Shown piece by piece: positions 16,544-25,930 of a stretch of DNA of 40,319 nucleotides. Every line of letters starts with the position of its first letter. The stretch's first letter is position 1. The notes under the pieces were generated by a model. The model saw only the letters and a list, made by a program, of their open reading frames with translations, did no database searches and was not told where the DNA came from. Made by a program: the position numbers and the translations under genes. The DNA comes from RGIG8700 sp964568815 (lineage in GTDB: Bacteria; Bacillota; Clostridia; RGIG6154): the NCBI GenBank assembly GCA_964568815.1, contig CAZMRY010000004.1, positions 1 to 40,319 on the forward strand, read 5' to 3'.

Positions 16544-17806
16544 TTAATTAAAGTTTCCTTTGACAAGTTCATTAATATCTAAGTCAAAGCTTTCGCCATT
16601 TTCCATATTTTTGCATTTCGCCTTCATAGAAGTAACCTCATCATCACCCAAAACAATTGAGAATTTAGCACCTATTTTATCAGCATATTTCATCTGTGCT
16701 TTTACAGATTTTCCCAAATGGTCAAATTCAGCAGAAATATTGTTCTTTCTCAAAGCTGTAACACACTTAAAAGCAAGTGCAGTTGCAGTATCACCCATTG
16801 ATGCTATATAAAGCGTTGGAGCAGGTTTTTCTGTCATTACAGCATTCTGTTTCTGCACTATGCTGATAAGTCTTTCAAGACCTATTGAAAAACCAATGCC
16901 AGGTGTTGATGGCCCGCCAAGCTGTTCAATGAGTCCGTCATATCTGCCACCGCCACAAACAGTAGACTGGGCACCCAAATCTTCAGATTTGATTTCAAAT
17001 ACAGTTTTTGTGTAATAATCAAGTCCTCTTACGAGACCTGTATCAACCATATAATCTATACCAAGAGCTGAAAGAGCTTTTTTAAGTGTTTCAAAATGAT
17101 TTACACAATCCTCACAGAGTACACTGTCAACTGTAGGAGCATCTTTTAAAATTTCCTGACAATCACTGTTTTTGCAGTCAAGAACTCTTAATGGGTTTCT
17201 GTCTATTCTGTCCATGCAAAGTCCACAAAGACTTTCTTTTTTGCTGTTAAGGAAATTCTTAAGCACCTCATTATACTTTTTACGGCACTCTACACATCCA
17301 ATTGAATTTATATAAAGTTTTAATCCTTTGACACCTGCTGAAGACAATAATTCCATTGCAAGAGTTATAACTTCAGCATCTGTATAAGGAGAATTACTTC
17401 CGAAATTTTCTACACCAAACTGTCTGAATTCTCTGAATCTTCCTGCCTGTGGTCTTTCATACCTGAAACAGGAAATAAGATAGCACATTTTTGCCGGAAG
17501 AGCCTGTGCATAAAGGCTATGTTCAATAAAGCTTCTTACTGTTGAAGCTGTTCCTTCAGGTCTTAATGTAATACTTCTGTCACCCTTATCATTAAAGGTA
17601 TACATTTCTTTTTGAACAACATCAGTTGTATCCCCTACGCCTCTGTTAAAAAGCTCTGTATGTTCAAATGTCGGAAATCTGATTTCATTATATCCAAAAT
17701 TTCTGCAAATTGACATCATTTTGCTTTCAATGTCCTGCCAAATATAAGACTCATCAGGCAAAACATCGTGAGTACCTTTAGGGGCAAGAATTTTAGTATC
17801 TTTCAT
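16544..17806 (-). CDS. hisS: Histidyl-tRNA synthetase
   Basis: A 420-residue class II synthetase. The N terminus has APKGTHDVLPDE, motif 2 is FRYERPQAGRFREFRQFG, the histidine-specific segment is GLVRGLDYYTKTVFE, and motif 3 is GIGFSIGLERL; the C-terminal anticodon-binding domain covers about residues 325-420. The insertion between motif 2 and the histidine motif carries several CxxC pairs (C168/C171 region and later), common in bacterial HisRS. It begins 2 bases after the upstream membrane-protein gene and precedes tyrS. Confidence 0.97.
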   Translation of the reverse strand: MKDTKILAPKGTHDVLPDESYIWQDIESKMMSICRNFGYNEIRFPTFEHTELFNRGVGDTTDVVQKEMYTFNDKGDRSITLRPEGTASTVRSFIEHSLYAQALPAKMCYLISCFRYERPQAGRFREFRQFGVENFGSNSPYTDAEVITLAMELLSSAGVKGLKLYINSIGCVECRKKYNEVLKNFLNSKKESLCGLCMDRIDRNPLRVLDCKNSDCQEILKDAPTVDSVLCEDCVNHFETLKKALSALGIDYMVDTGLVRGLDYYTKTVFEIKSEDLGAQSTVCGGGRYDGLIEQLGGPSTPGIGFSIGLERLISIVQKQNAVMTEKPAPTLYIASMGDTATALAFKCVTALRKNNISAEFDHLGKSVKAQMKYADKIGAKFSIVLGDDEVTSMKAKCKNMENGESFDLDINELVKGNFN

Positions 17807-17808
17807 AA

Positions 17809-18456
17809 TTAATCCTCTTTGTCTTTAGATTTGTGTATTGAATAAATTATAACCGTAAGTCCTGCTGCAAGCAAAATCAATGCGCTTGATACGGAATAAA
17901 CAGTTTTATTAATTATCTTTGCGGAAGTAAGAAAATTTACCAAACCGCAAAAATAAGAAAATATCGCAAAAAGCAAAGGTAAAATACCAATTGTTGTCCT
18001 TCTAATAAAATATAGTATCAATAGCACTGCACTGACAGACATAAAAATATATCCGTACATTTCATATGTATCAGCCGAGAACCATGATGCCATAACTACA
18101 CATATACTTAGAAAGTCCAAAATAGTAAGTACTGCAAAAACATTTTTTCTATACAAAATATAAAATATTATGAACAAAATAAAAAGTGAAACTGCATAAA
18201 TAATATAAGCATATGCAGAAAGCATTGGTAAAACCTTTAAAAGTACAGATGCACAACCTGGCAATAATAAAACAAGGCCTATATTGCGTGCAATTGCAGA
18301 ACCTGTAAATCTGTCATATACAAGCAAAGCCACTGCTCCAATAACAGGAATAAAATCATATATGCTCAAGTTAACAAGTTCAAGAACCATAGTTGCCGCT
18401 ACAATGCACATTAAAATCCCAAGCATAATCATAATATTTTTTTGTAATTTACTCAT
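17809..18456 (-). CDS. Unrecognised eight-helix membrane protein
   Basis: A 215-residue protein with about eight hydrophobic helices, short loops and a charged lysine-rich C-terminal tail. I do not recognise the family and see no catalytic motif. The ATG at 18456 is preferred because the GTG three codons upstream is part of the AGAGGTG ribosome binding site. It is the first gene of a unit with hisS and tyrS (2-base gap to hisS). Its position may simply deliver the promoter to the synthetases. Confidence 0.8.
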   Translation of the reverse strand: MSKLQKNIMIMLGILMCIVAATMVLELVNLSIYDFIPVIGAVALLVYDRFTGSAIARNIGLVLLLPGCASVLLKVLPMLSAYAYIIYAVSLFILFIIFYILYRKNVFAVLTILDFLSICVVMASWFSADTYEMYGYIFMSVSAVLLILYFIRRTTIGILPLLFAIFSYFCGLVNFLTSAKIINKTVYSVSSALILLAAGLTVIIYSIHKSKDKED

Positions 18457-18499
18457 TTCAGTCACCTCTTTACATTATCAAACAAGCAACTCTCAACGT

Positions 18500-18528
18500 A
18501 TTTTAACACACTTTCCCAAAATAAACAA
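18500..18528 (-). promoter_or_regulatory. Promoter of membrane protein-hisS-tyrS unit
   Basis: Minus strand TTGTTT (18523-18528), 17-base spacer, TAAAAT (18500-18505). The 5' leader would be about 40 bases, too short for a T-box. Confidence 0.65.
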
Positions 18529-18530
18529 GG

Positions 18531-19112
18531 TTATAATGCTAAATTTTCAAGAATAGCAAGTATTCTGTCTTTTCCTTCACCGGTTTCAGAAGAAAACGAA
18601 ATGAAGTGCTCATCATCCACAATCATAATTTCTTTAATTAAATTAAGTGATTGCTGTTTTTGTGATGGTTTTAATTTATCAGATTTTGTAGCAACAACAT
18701 AAAAATTTTTAGAATAAGCTCTTATCCATTTGAGCATTATTATGTCATCTTCTGAAGGCTCATGACGAGAATCAACAAGCAAAAATATTGCTTTCATACA
18801 ATTTCTTGACTTAAGATAGAACTCTATCATTCCGCCCCATTTTTCTTTTTCTTTCTTTGAAACCTTCGCATATCCATATCCTGGTAAATCAACAAGCATA
18901 AGCTTTTTATCTATTGAATAAAAATTTATTGTTGTTGTCTTTCCAGGTTTTGAGCTTACTCTTGCAAAATTTTTTCTGTTAAGAATTTTGTTAATGAGGG
19001 ATGATTTTCCAACATTAGAACGCCCAACCATTGCAAGCTCAGGAAGTTCACCCTTTGGATACTGTTTATCTGATACTGCTGATATAATAAATTCCGCATT
19101 ATGAAGATTCAT
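18531..19112 (-). CDS. engB: Ribosome biogenesis GTPase YsxC/EngB
   Basis: A 193-residue TRAFAC-class GTPase needed for assembly of the 50S subunit. Motifs in order: G1 GRSNVGKSS (about residues 30-38), G2-region KPGKTTTINFY, G3 DLPGYGYAKV, G4 TKSDKL and G5 SSETGEG. Length is normal. It begins 3 bases after lon, the usual clostridial and bacillar neighbour, so the two are co-transcribed. Confidence 0.96.
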   Translation of the reverse strand: MNLHNAEFIISAVSDKQYPKGELPELAMVGRSNVGKSSLINKILNRKNFARVSSKPGKTTTINFYSIDKKLMLVDLPGYGYAKVSKKEKEKWGGMIEFYLKSRNCMKAIFLLVDSRHEPSEDDIIMLKWIRAYSKNFYVVATKSDKLKPSQKQQSLNLIKEIMIVDDEHFISFSSETGEGKDRILAILENLAL

Positions 19113-19115
19113 ACT

Positions 19116-21419
19116 TTACTCCTTGTTTAACGCAATTTTTAATACTTCTTCAATTCTTTTTACATAATGGATGTTAAGATTAAACTTAACACCTTGTTTT
19201 TCATATTCTTCTACATCTTTTTTGTTGGAAAAAGGAACAATAACATCTGTTAATCCCTTTCTTGATGCCGCAAGAAGTTTTTCCCTTACTCCGCCAATAG
19301 GAAGCACACTGCCATTTAGGGTTATTTCACCTGTCATAGCAAGTTTTGGCATAGGTTTTACACCTGTTATTGCAGAAACAACAGCAGTTGTTATTGTTAT
19401 ACCAGCCGATGGACCATCCTTTGGAACTGCACCTTCAGGGAAATGAATATGAAGGTCACATTTCTTAAAGAATTCGTGGTCTGCATCAAGTTTTGGCAAT
19501 AAAGATTTAACCACAGACATACTTAAGTTCACAGATTCCTTCATAACCTCACCAAGATTACCTGTTATGTCTACTTTGCCTGCTCCGGGAACAGCACCAG
19601 CTTCAACTTTAAGTACATCTCCTCCGAACATTGTCCAGGCAAGACCATTTACAATTCCGACTTCTGCTTTAATTTTACTGTCTTCATCTTTGTATAAAGG
19701 TTTTCCTAAAAGATTTTCAAGGTTTCTGGCTGTTACTGAAAACTTATCATCTTTCAGTAATGCTCTTATACTTTTATTGCATATTGTTGATATACATCTT
19801 TCAAGTTGTCTTACCCCTGTTTCTCTTGTATAATCTTCAATAATTTTTAGCAATACACTGTCTGAAATTTTCAATGAATGTATTTTATGAAGTTTAAGTT
19901 GTTTTGGTATAAGATAATCTTTAGCAATAGTTAATTTTTCAGGTACAGTATAACTTTCAAGTTCTATTATATCCATTCTGTCACGAAGCGGATACGGTAT
20001 TTCTGAAAGGTCATTAGCAGTTGCTACAAATAATGTTTTAGATAAATCAAATGGTATAGAAATATAATTATCTGTAAACATTTTATTCTGTTCAGGGTCA
20101 AGCACTTCAAGAAGTGCAGATGTAGGATCACCTCTGAAATCATTGCTTAACTTATCTATTTCATCAAGAAGAAATACAGGGTTATTACACTTACATCTTA
20201 AGTATGCTGAAATTATCTTGCCGGGCATTGCACCCACATATGTTTTTCTGTGACCTCTTATCTCACTTTCATCTTTAACACCGCCAAGAGAAATTTTAAC
20301 AAATTTTCTTCCAAGAGACTGTGCAACTGAACTGGCAATAGATGTTTTACCAACACCAGGAGGACCAACAAGACAAATAATACTTCCATTATAATCATTG
20401 TTATAAATTCTTGCGGCAAGATTATCAAGTATTCTTTCTTTAACTTTGTACATTCCAAAGTGGGAATCATTTAAAATTTTCTCTGAATTTTCAAAAGATA
20501 TATAATCAGAATGTTCATTATTCCAAGGCAACTTAAGAACTGTATCAAGATGCGTTTTAAGCACTCCGTATTCCTGAGACATAGCACCAACATACGAAAG
20601 CTTTTTTGATTCATTTATAAGTTCTTCTTCATATTGATTTTCAAGTTTCAGTGCATAGATTTTATCCTCAAGTTCCAATTCATCTTCCTGAGCATCAAAG
20701 CCCATACCAAGCTCGTCTTTAATTACTTTGAGTTTTTCCCTGAGATAATATTCTTTCTGATTTTTGTCTACATTTTCATTAACATTCTTATCTATTATTT
20801 TTTCATACGCAAATATGTTGATTTCTTTAGTAAGGGTTACTATCAGACTTTCAAGTCTTTTTTTGACATCAGTTTCACTAAGAAGTTTTTGTAATTCATG
20901 GATAGTAACATTTAAGGTACTGCAAATAACATCAGCTACTGCCGATGGTTTAGTAATGTTTAAAACCGCCTGAGGTGATTTTATATATTTTTTTGTGTAA
21001 TCCATATATTCAATATATAGATTTCTTGCTTTTCTGCAAAGTGCAGCAATTTCTATATCGTTTTCATCATTGTTTGTATCAGACAAATATGATGCAATGC
21101 AGGTAAAATACTCGTTTCCTGAAAGAATGTCGCAAACAGTTGCCCTGTTTATACCTTCTGCTATAACACGGTATATTTTTTCGTTTACTTTAACAACCTG
21201 TTTTACTCGTGAAATTGTGCCTGTTGTATATATATCTGAAGATGTTATATCTTCTTTGTCTGCATCTTTCTGTGCGCAGAAAACAACCATCTGATTGCTT
21301 TCCATAGCTTTTTTAAGAGCGTTGATGGATTTTTGTCTAACGGCATCAAACTGAATAGTCATACCAGGGAAAATTATTAATCCTCTCAGCGCTATTAATG
21401 GTAAACTTATGTCACTCAT
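19116..21419 (-). CDS. lon: ATP-dependent Lon protease
   Basis: A 767-residue cytoplasmic AAA+ protease that degrades misfolded and regulatory proteins. It has the N-terminal substrate-binding domain (PLIALRGLIIFPGM), a coiled linker, Walker A GPPGVGKT, Walker B-region FLLDEID, and the protease domain with catalytic serine in KDGPSAGIT and lysine in GGVREKLLAA. The frame extends to 21467, but the ATG at 21419 has GGAG just upstream, and the longer start would lie in the terminator stem. engB follows after 3 bases. Confidence 0.96.
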   Translation of the reverse strand: MSDISLPLIALRGLIIFPGMTIQFDAVRQKSINALKKAMESNQMVVFCAQKDADKEDITSSDIYTTGTISRVKQVVKVNEKIYRVIAEGINRATVCDILSGNEYFTCIASYLSDTNNDENDIEIAALCRKARNLYIEYMDYTKKYIKSPQAVLNITKPSAVADVICSTLNVTIHELQKLLSETDVKKRLESLIVTLTKEINIFAYEKIIDKNVNENVDKNQKEYYLREKLKVIKDELGMGFDAQEDELELEDKIYALKLENQYEEELINESKKLSYVGAMSQEYGVLKTHLDTVLKLPWNNEHSDYISFENSEKILNDSHFGMYKVKERILDNLAARIYNNDYNGSIICLVGPPGVGKTSIASSVAQSLGRKFVKISLGGVKDESEIRGHRKTYVGAMPGKIISAYLRCKCNNPVFLLDEIDKLSNDFRGDPTSALLEVLDPEQNKMFTDNYISIPFDLSKTLFVATANDLSEIPYPLRDRMDIIELESYTVPEKLTIAKDYLIPKQLKLHKIHSLKISDSVLLKIIEDYTRETGVRQLERCISTICNKSIRALLKDDKFSVTARNLENLLGKPLYKDEDSKIKAEVGIVNGLAWTMFGGDVLKVEAGAVPGAGKVDITGNLGEVMKESVNLSMSVVKSLLPKLDADHEFFKKCDLHIHFPEGAVPKDGPSAGITITTAVVSAITGVKPMPKLAMTGEITLNGSVLPIGGVREKLLAASRKGLTDVIVPFSNKKDVEEYEKQGVKFNLNIHYVKRIEEVLKIALNKE

Positions 21420-21434
21420 TTTTAACTCCATTAT

Positions 21435-21468
21435 AAAAATGTGGAGAGGGTTATAAACCCACCCCACA
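21435..21468 (-). terminator. Terminator between ispH-rpsA and lon
   Basis: A 13-bp stem with one mismatch and one G-U pair (21456-21468 with 21440-21452, 3-base loop), followed by TTTTT (21435-21439). It ends only 15 bases before the lon start and next to the lon GGAG site. It may act as an attenuator of lon as well as the end of the upstream unit. Confidence 0.82.
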
Positions 21469-21480
21469 CATAAATTTAAA

Positions 21481-23442
21481 TTATTCTTCTGTTGCTTCTG
21501 CTACAGTTTCTTCAACAGCTTCAGCTGTTTCTTCTGCAACTTCTTCAACAACAGGTTCTTCCTGAATTAAAGCTCTGATGCTTAATCCAACTTTCTTTGT
21601 TTCATAGTTAAGTTCAATAACTTTAGCTTCAACTTCTTCACCAACTGTTAACACATCAGCAGGTTTGCCGATTTTACGGTTAGCAATCTGTGAAATATGA
21701 ATTAATCCGTCAATACCAGGAATTACTTCAGCAAAAGCACCAAACGGTGTAAGTCTTACAATCTTACATTTAATTGTATCACCTTCACTGCAAACATCCT
21801 TAATTTTTACCCATGGATTATCTTCTTCTTTCTTGTAACCTAAAGAAACTTTACCTGTTTCTTTGTCAAATGAAAGAATTTTGACAGTGATTTCATCACC
21901 TGTTTTAACAATTTCACTTGGATGCTGATAGCTGTTCCATGAAAGTTCTGAAATATGAACAAGTCCATCAACACCACCGATATCAACAAAAGCACCAAAG
22001 TTTGTTACAGACTTAACAGTACCTTTAACTTCTTTGCCTTCTTCAACACCAGCCCAGAATGCTTCAAGTTTTGCTTTTCTTTCTTCATTTAATACAGCTC
22101 TTACAGAACCAACAAGCTTGCGTCTTCTTCTGTCCATATCAATGATTCTGAAAGTAACTTCTTTCTTAAGGAATTCATTTAAGTCCTGATTTCTCTTAAG
22201 TGATGCGAGTTTACCAGGAATAAATACTTTCTGACCGTATGCATATGCAATCATACCGCCGTTAACGATTTCAGTAACAGTACCTGTTACATTTTCTCCA
22301 TTTTCAAATGCATCAACAATCTGTTGCTGAGCTGCATTCATCTGGAGTTTCTTTAATGATAAAGTAACATAACCGTCTTTGTCATTAACACGAACAACGA
22401 AAGCTTCAACTTCCTGTCCTACACTTAAAACATCTTCAATCTTAGCTAAAGGATCTAATGATACCTGATCTTCCGGTATAACACCGTCGTGCTTAGTACC
22501 AAGATCTACACTTGCTTCTTTAGGTGTAATCTTAATGATAGTACCTTTAACAATATCCCCTGTATTTAATGGTTTTAAAGTGTTTTCAAGAGCCTCCTCA
22601 AAATTTAATTCTTTTTCTTCCAACATTTTAATTACCTCCTTTATTATGTACGCCGGTGTTGAAGCACCTGCGGTAACACCAATCTTTTGTGCATCTTTAA
22701 ATTCATTTGCAGTAAGCTCAGATGCGTTTTCTACCAACAAAACTTTTTTACAATATTTTGAGGCAATATCATAAAGTCGGTTGGTATTCGAGCTGTTTTT
22801 GCCACCTATTACAACAAACGTATCGCACACTTCACTTAACGCTACTGTTTCTGCCTGCCTTTCAGCTGTGGCAGAGCAAATAGTATCTATAATTTCAGCA
22901 TTTTCATATTTTAGTTTTATGATAGAAGTTATTTCTTCAAATAATTGCTTTTCAAAGGTTGTCTGTGAAACAACAACAATCCTATCACCATCTGCAACAT
23001 ACTTTTGAGCATCTTCCACAGAAGATATAACCGTTGCATTATGACACCACCCAAGTATTCCGTCAACCTCTGGATGATTCTCATAACCCGTAACTATTAT
23101 ATTATAACCTAATTTTGAATATTTTTCAACATAATTATGAATTTTTTTTACAAAAGGACATGTTGCATCTAGAATTTCACATTCTTTTTTCTGCAATTCA
23201 CTGATAATTTCTTTACTAACTCCATGTGTTCTTATTATAACTCTGGTCTTATCTTCAATACAATTTTTGTCGTTTACACAAAAAATTCCTTTTCTTTCAA
23301 GATTTTCAACAACACTTGGATTATGAATTAATGGTCCAAGTGTAACAGTTTTTCTGTCTTTTGCATTCTGATTCTCTGCAAGTTCAACCGCACGATTAAC
23401 CCCATAACAAAATCCTGCAGTTTTTGCTAAGATAATTTTCAT
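21481..23442 (-). CDS. ispH: Fused HMBPP reductase (IspH) and ribosomal protein S1
   Basis: A 653-residue fusion. Residues 1-285 are IspH, the [4Fe-4S] enzyme that makes isopentenyl and dimethylallyl diphosphate in the last step of the MEP pathway; ligands are C12 (AGFCYG), C95 (DATCPFVKK) and C189 (DTICSAT), with TGYENHPEV also present. Residues about 300-620 are four S1 RNA-binding repeats (GDIVKGTI, GENVTGTV, GKEVKGTVKSVTNFGAFVDI, GDTIKCKIVRLTPFGAF), as in RpsA. The tail is a run of Glu, Val and Ala. The frame is continuous between the halves with an internal ribosome-binding-like AGGAGG near 22635, so separate production of the S1 part is conceivable. The fusion is known in Clostridia. 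It abuts plsC directly. Confidence 0.95.
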   Translation of the reverse strand: MKIILAKTAGFCYGVNRAVELAENQNAKDRKTVTLGPLIHNPSVVENLERKGIFCVNDKNCIEDKTRVIIRTHGVSKEIISELQKKECEILDATCPFVKKIHNYVEKYSKLGYNIIVTGYENHPEVDGILGWCHNATVISSVEDAQKYVADGDRIVVVSQTTFEKQLFEEITSIIKLKYENAEIIDTICSATAERQAETVALSEVCDTFVVIGGKNSSNTNRLYDIASKYCKKVLLVENASELTANEFKDAQKIGVTAGASTPAYIIKEVIKMLEEKELNFEEALENTLKPLNTGDIVKGTIIKITPKEASVDLGTKHDGVIPEDQVSLDPLAKIEDVLSVGQEVEAFVVRVNDKDGYVTLSLKKLQMNAAQQQIVDAFENGENVTGTVTEIVNGGMIAYAYGQKVFIPGKLASLKRNQDLNEFLKKEVTFRIIDMDRRRRKLVGSVRAVLNEERKAKLEAFWAGVEEGKEVKGTVKSVTNFGAFVDIGGVDGLVHISELSWNSYQHPSEIVKTGDEITVKILSFDKETGKVSLGYKKEEDNPWVKIKDVCSEGDTIKCKIVRLTPFGAFAEVIPGIDGLIHISQIANRKIGKPADVLTVGEEVEAKVIELNYETKKVGLSIRALIQEEPVVEEVAEETAEAVEETVAEATEE

Positions 23443-24012
23443 TTATTCCTCCAGATATTTTGATATAACCGAAAAAGCTTCAGCAGATACCCTCTCCATA
23501 TCATCTTTGTCCATAGATGCATTTTCTGTAGAACATTCATCAAATATTTTAATTATAATTTTTGAGCCAATTTTAAATTTACCTTTTATCGCAATAGGAA
23601 CAATAGGAACCTTTGACTTAATTGCCATGAAAGCCGCTCCGCCTTTTGCCTGTTCAGCTTCTGCAGATGTCATTCTTGTTCCCTGTGGAAAAATCCCGAG
23701 TATTTTATTATCTTTAAGTAATTTCAAGGCATGTTTGATTGCCTTAAGATCGTTCCCTCCTCTGTTGACGGGAAATGCACCAAAGGCTTTAAGCACACTG
23801 CCAACGAGTTTATTTCTGAAAAGTTCTTCCTTTGCCATAAAATTGATTTTTCCTTTAAAAAATGAAATCAGAAGAACAGGGTCATGCATAGACATATGAT
23901 TTGCTATAACAACCGCCGCTTTATCATCTGGAAACTTTTCAATTCCTTCTATTTCAATTCTAAAGAATATTTTATAGTAAAGTCTCACGCACGCTAAAAC
24001 AAAATTTTTCAT
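23443..24012 (-). CDS. plsC: 1-acyl-glycerol-3-phosphate acyltransferase
   Basis: A 189-residue PlsC-type acyltransferase that makes phosphatidic acid for membrane phospholipids. It has the catalytic NHMSMHD motif (residues about 38-44), the glycerophosphate-binding FPQGTR motif, and an N-terminal membrane-associated helix. The frame extends upstream inside cmk, but the ATG at 24012 with a CGGAG site directly after the cmk stop is the better start. It sits between cmk and ispH-rpsA, a conserved clostridial order. Confidence 0.93.
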   Translation of the reverse strand: MKNFVLACVRLYYKIFFRIEIEGIEKFPDDKAAVVIANHMSMHDPVLLISFFKGKINFMAKEELFRNKLVGSVLKAFGAFPVNRGGNDLKAIKHALKLLKDNKILGIFPQGTRMTSAEAEQAKGGAAFMAIKSKVPIVPIAIKGKFKIGSKIIIKIFDECSTENASMDKDDMERVSAEAFSVISKYLEE

Positions 24013-24013
24013 A

Positions 24014-24685
24014 TTATTTATCTCCGGTTTTTTCTGCAACAATATCATTAACAGCCTTAATTGATTCTTCAAGCGTCAGTTCACTTGTATCAAGTTCAAT
24101 GGCATCATCTGCTTTTTTAAGAGGTGATATTTTTCTTTCAGAGTCATTTTTATCTCTTATTCTCATATCTTCAAGAACATCATCAAACATAACATCCTGA
24201 CCTTTTTCAATCAATTCTTTATATCTTCTTTCTGCTCTTTTAACAGCAGATGCCGTAAGGAAAATCTTGATTTCAGCATTAGGGAGAACATTTGTACCAA
24301 TATCTCTGCCATCCATAATAACATCAATTTTTTCACTCATTTCTCTCTGCATATCTACAAGCTTAACTCTTACAGAGCCAATAGCACCAACTTTTGATGC
24401 CGCTGACGATACACTTGGAGTTCTTATTTCTGTTGATACATCTTTACCGTTTAAAATTACATGCTGTGTACCTTTAATGTAAACAAGTTCTATTTGAACA
24501 TTATCAAGAAATGGCATAATATCTTCACAGCCATTTTCTATATTAATATTGTTTTCAAGTGCAAATAATCCAATAGCTCTGTACATAGCACCTGTATCGA
24601 TGTATGTATAGTTAAGTTTTGCAGCAACTGCCTTTGCTATTGTGCTTTTGCCTGCCCCTGAAGGTCCGTCAATTGCAATTTTCAT
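24014..24685 (-). CDS. cmk: Cytidylate kinase
   Basis: A 223-residue CMP/dCMP kinase. The N terminus MKIAIDGPSGAGKSTIAK holds the P-loop. YIDTGAMYRAIGL, MDGRDIGTNVLPNAEIKIF and the LTASAVKRAERRYKEL segment are diagnostic. Length is normal. It has a GGGGG site 7 bases before the ATG and is followed 1 base later by plsC. Confidence 0.97.
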   Translation of the reverse strand: MKIAIDGPSGAGKSTIAKAVAAKLNYTYIDTGAMYRAIGLFALENNINIENGCEDIMPFLDNVQIELVYIKGTQHVILNGKDVSTEIRTPSVSSAASKVGAIGSVRVKLVDMQREMSEKIDVIMDGRDIGTNVLPNAEIKIFLTASAVKRAERRYKELIEKGQDVMFDDVLEDMRIRDKNDSERKISPLKKADDAIELDTSELTLEESIKAVNDIVAEKTGDK

Positions 24686-24697
24686 ATTTATAACCCC

Positions 24698-25930
24698 CTA
24701 TATACTTTCTCCGGCTTTTCTGCCGGTTGAAAACGCTATCTGCAAATTATATCCGCCGGTATATGCATCTACATCTATCACTTCGCCACAAAAATACAGT
24801 CCATTAATCAGTTTGGATTCCATCGTTGAGGGATTGATTTCATTTACAGCTATCCCGCCTCTTGTGATGATTGCTTCATCAATAGGTCTTAATCCTTTAA
24901 CTGATACTGTAAGATTTTTAAGAGTGTTGCGAAGATTTTCTCTTTCTTCTTTAGTTATGAGATTTACTTTTTTGTGTGCCTCAATTCCACTTAATTTAAT
25001 TATGACAGGTATTAATTTTTTAGGCAAAAGTTCATCAAGTGCATTTGAAAAATTCTTGTTTGAAAAGTTTTCAAAGTCTCTTAACAATCTTTTATCTAAT
25101 GTTTTATCATCAAGTGCAGGCTTTAAGTCTATAATTAATTTATAATTACTCTTATCTCTTATATGTGCACTTGCACTAAGTATTACAGGACCTGATACTC
25201 CGAAATGAGTAAATATCATTTCACCGAAATCACTGAATACTTCCTTATTTTCTTTAACAAGACTTATCCTTATATTTCTAAGCGAAAGTCCCTGTAACTC
25301 TTTGCACCAGCCTTCTTTAATTTCAACAGGAACAAGAGAAGGTCTTATTTCTGTTACTTTATGCCCTATCTCTTTTGCAAGCTTATATCCATCGCCGGTA
25401 GAACCTGTTAGCGGATATGATTTTCCTCCTGTTGCAATAATAACATTGTCGGCAAAGTATTCCCCATTTGCACATTTAACTCCTGTGACAACACCATCAG
25501 CAGTCAGAACTTTTAAAGCTTTATCCTTTTTTGCAGATACTTTTGTGTCTTTAATAAATTTAATCATTGCATTCACAACATCTATTGCTTTTTCTGATTT
25601 AGGGAAAACACGTCCACCGCGTTCCTCCACAGTTTCAACACCAAGTGAGTTGAAAAATTCTATAACGGAGTAATTGTTGAAATTATAATAAGAACTGAAC
25701 ATAAATTTACTGTTTTCAGGCAAATTATCGAAAAATGTTTCATCATCTGCCGTGTTAGTTATGTTGCATCTTCCCTTACCTGTTATTCTCAGTTTCTTAC
25801 CGAGCATATCATTTTTTTCAAGAAGCAGAACTCTTTTACCTCTTTGTGACGCAGTTCCTGCCGCCATCATTCCTGCAGGACCGCCGCCAATTACTATAAC
25901 ATCATATTTTTCCATATTATTTGTAGACAT
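24698..25930 (-). CDS. BaiN/HI0933-type FAD-dependent oxidoreductase
   Basis: A flavoprotein of about 410 residues, of the HI0933/BaiN family. It has the dinucleotide-binding GGGPAGMMAAG near the N terminus, TGKGRCNITN, IATGGKSYPLTGSTGDGY, and the C-terminal CGEVIDVDAYTGGYNLQIAFSTG FAD signature. The reaction of most members is unknown; BaiN proper acts in bile acid dehydroxylation, but that role cannot be assigned here. The ATG at 25930 has GGAAAG upstream and overlaps the rpiR gene by 14 bases; a second ATG five codons later is possible. Confidence 0.88.
   Translation of the reverse strand: MSTNNMEKYDVIVIGGGPAGMMAAGTASQRGKRVLLLEKNDMLGKKLRITGKGRCNITNTADDETFFDNLPENSKFMFSSYYNFNNYSVIEFFNSLGVETVEERGGRVFPKSEKAIDVVNAMIKFIKDTKVSAKKDKALKVLTADGVVTGVKCANGEYFADNVIIATGGKSYPLTGSTGDGYKLAKEIGHKVTEIRPSLVPVEIKEGWCKELQGLSLRNIRISLVKENKEVFSDFGEMIFTHFGVSGPVILSASAHIRDKSNYKLIIDLKPALDDKTLDKRLLRDFENFSNKNFSNALDELLPKKLIPVIIKLSGIEAHKKVNLITKEERENLRNTLKNLTVSVKGLRPIDEAIITRGGIAVNEINPSTMESKLINGLYFCGEVIDVDAYTGGYNLQIAFSTGRKAGESI

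Noticed and set aside
21425..21440. TATAAT before lon as a promoter -10
   Set aside because: No -35 lies at 16-18 bases, and the start would fall in or after the lon start codon; the match is the terminator T-run followed by the gene leader.
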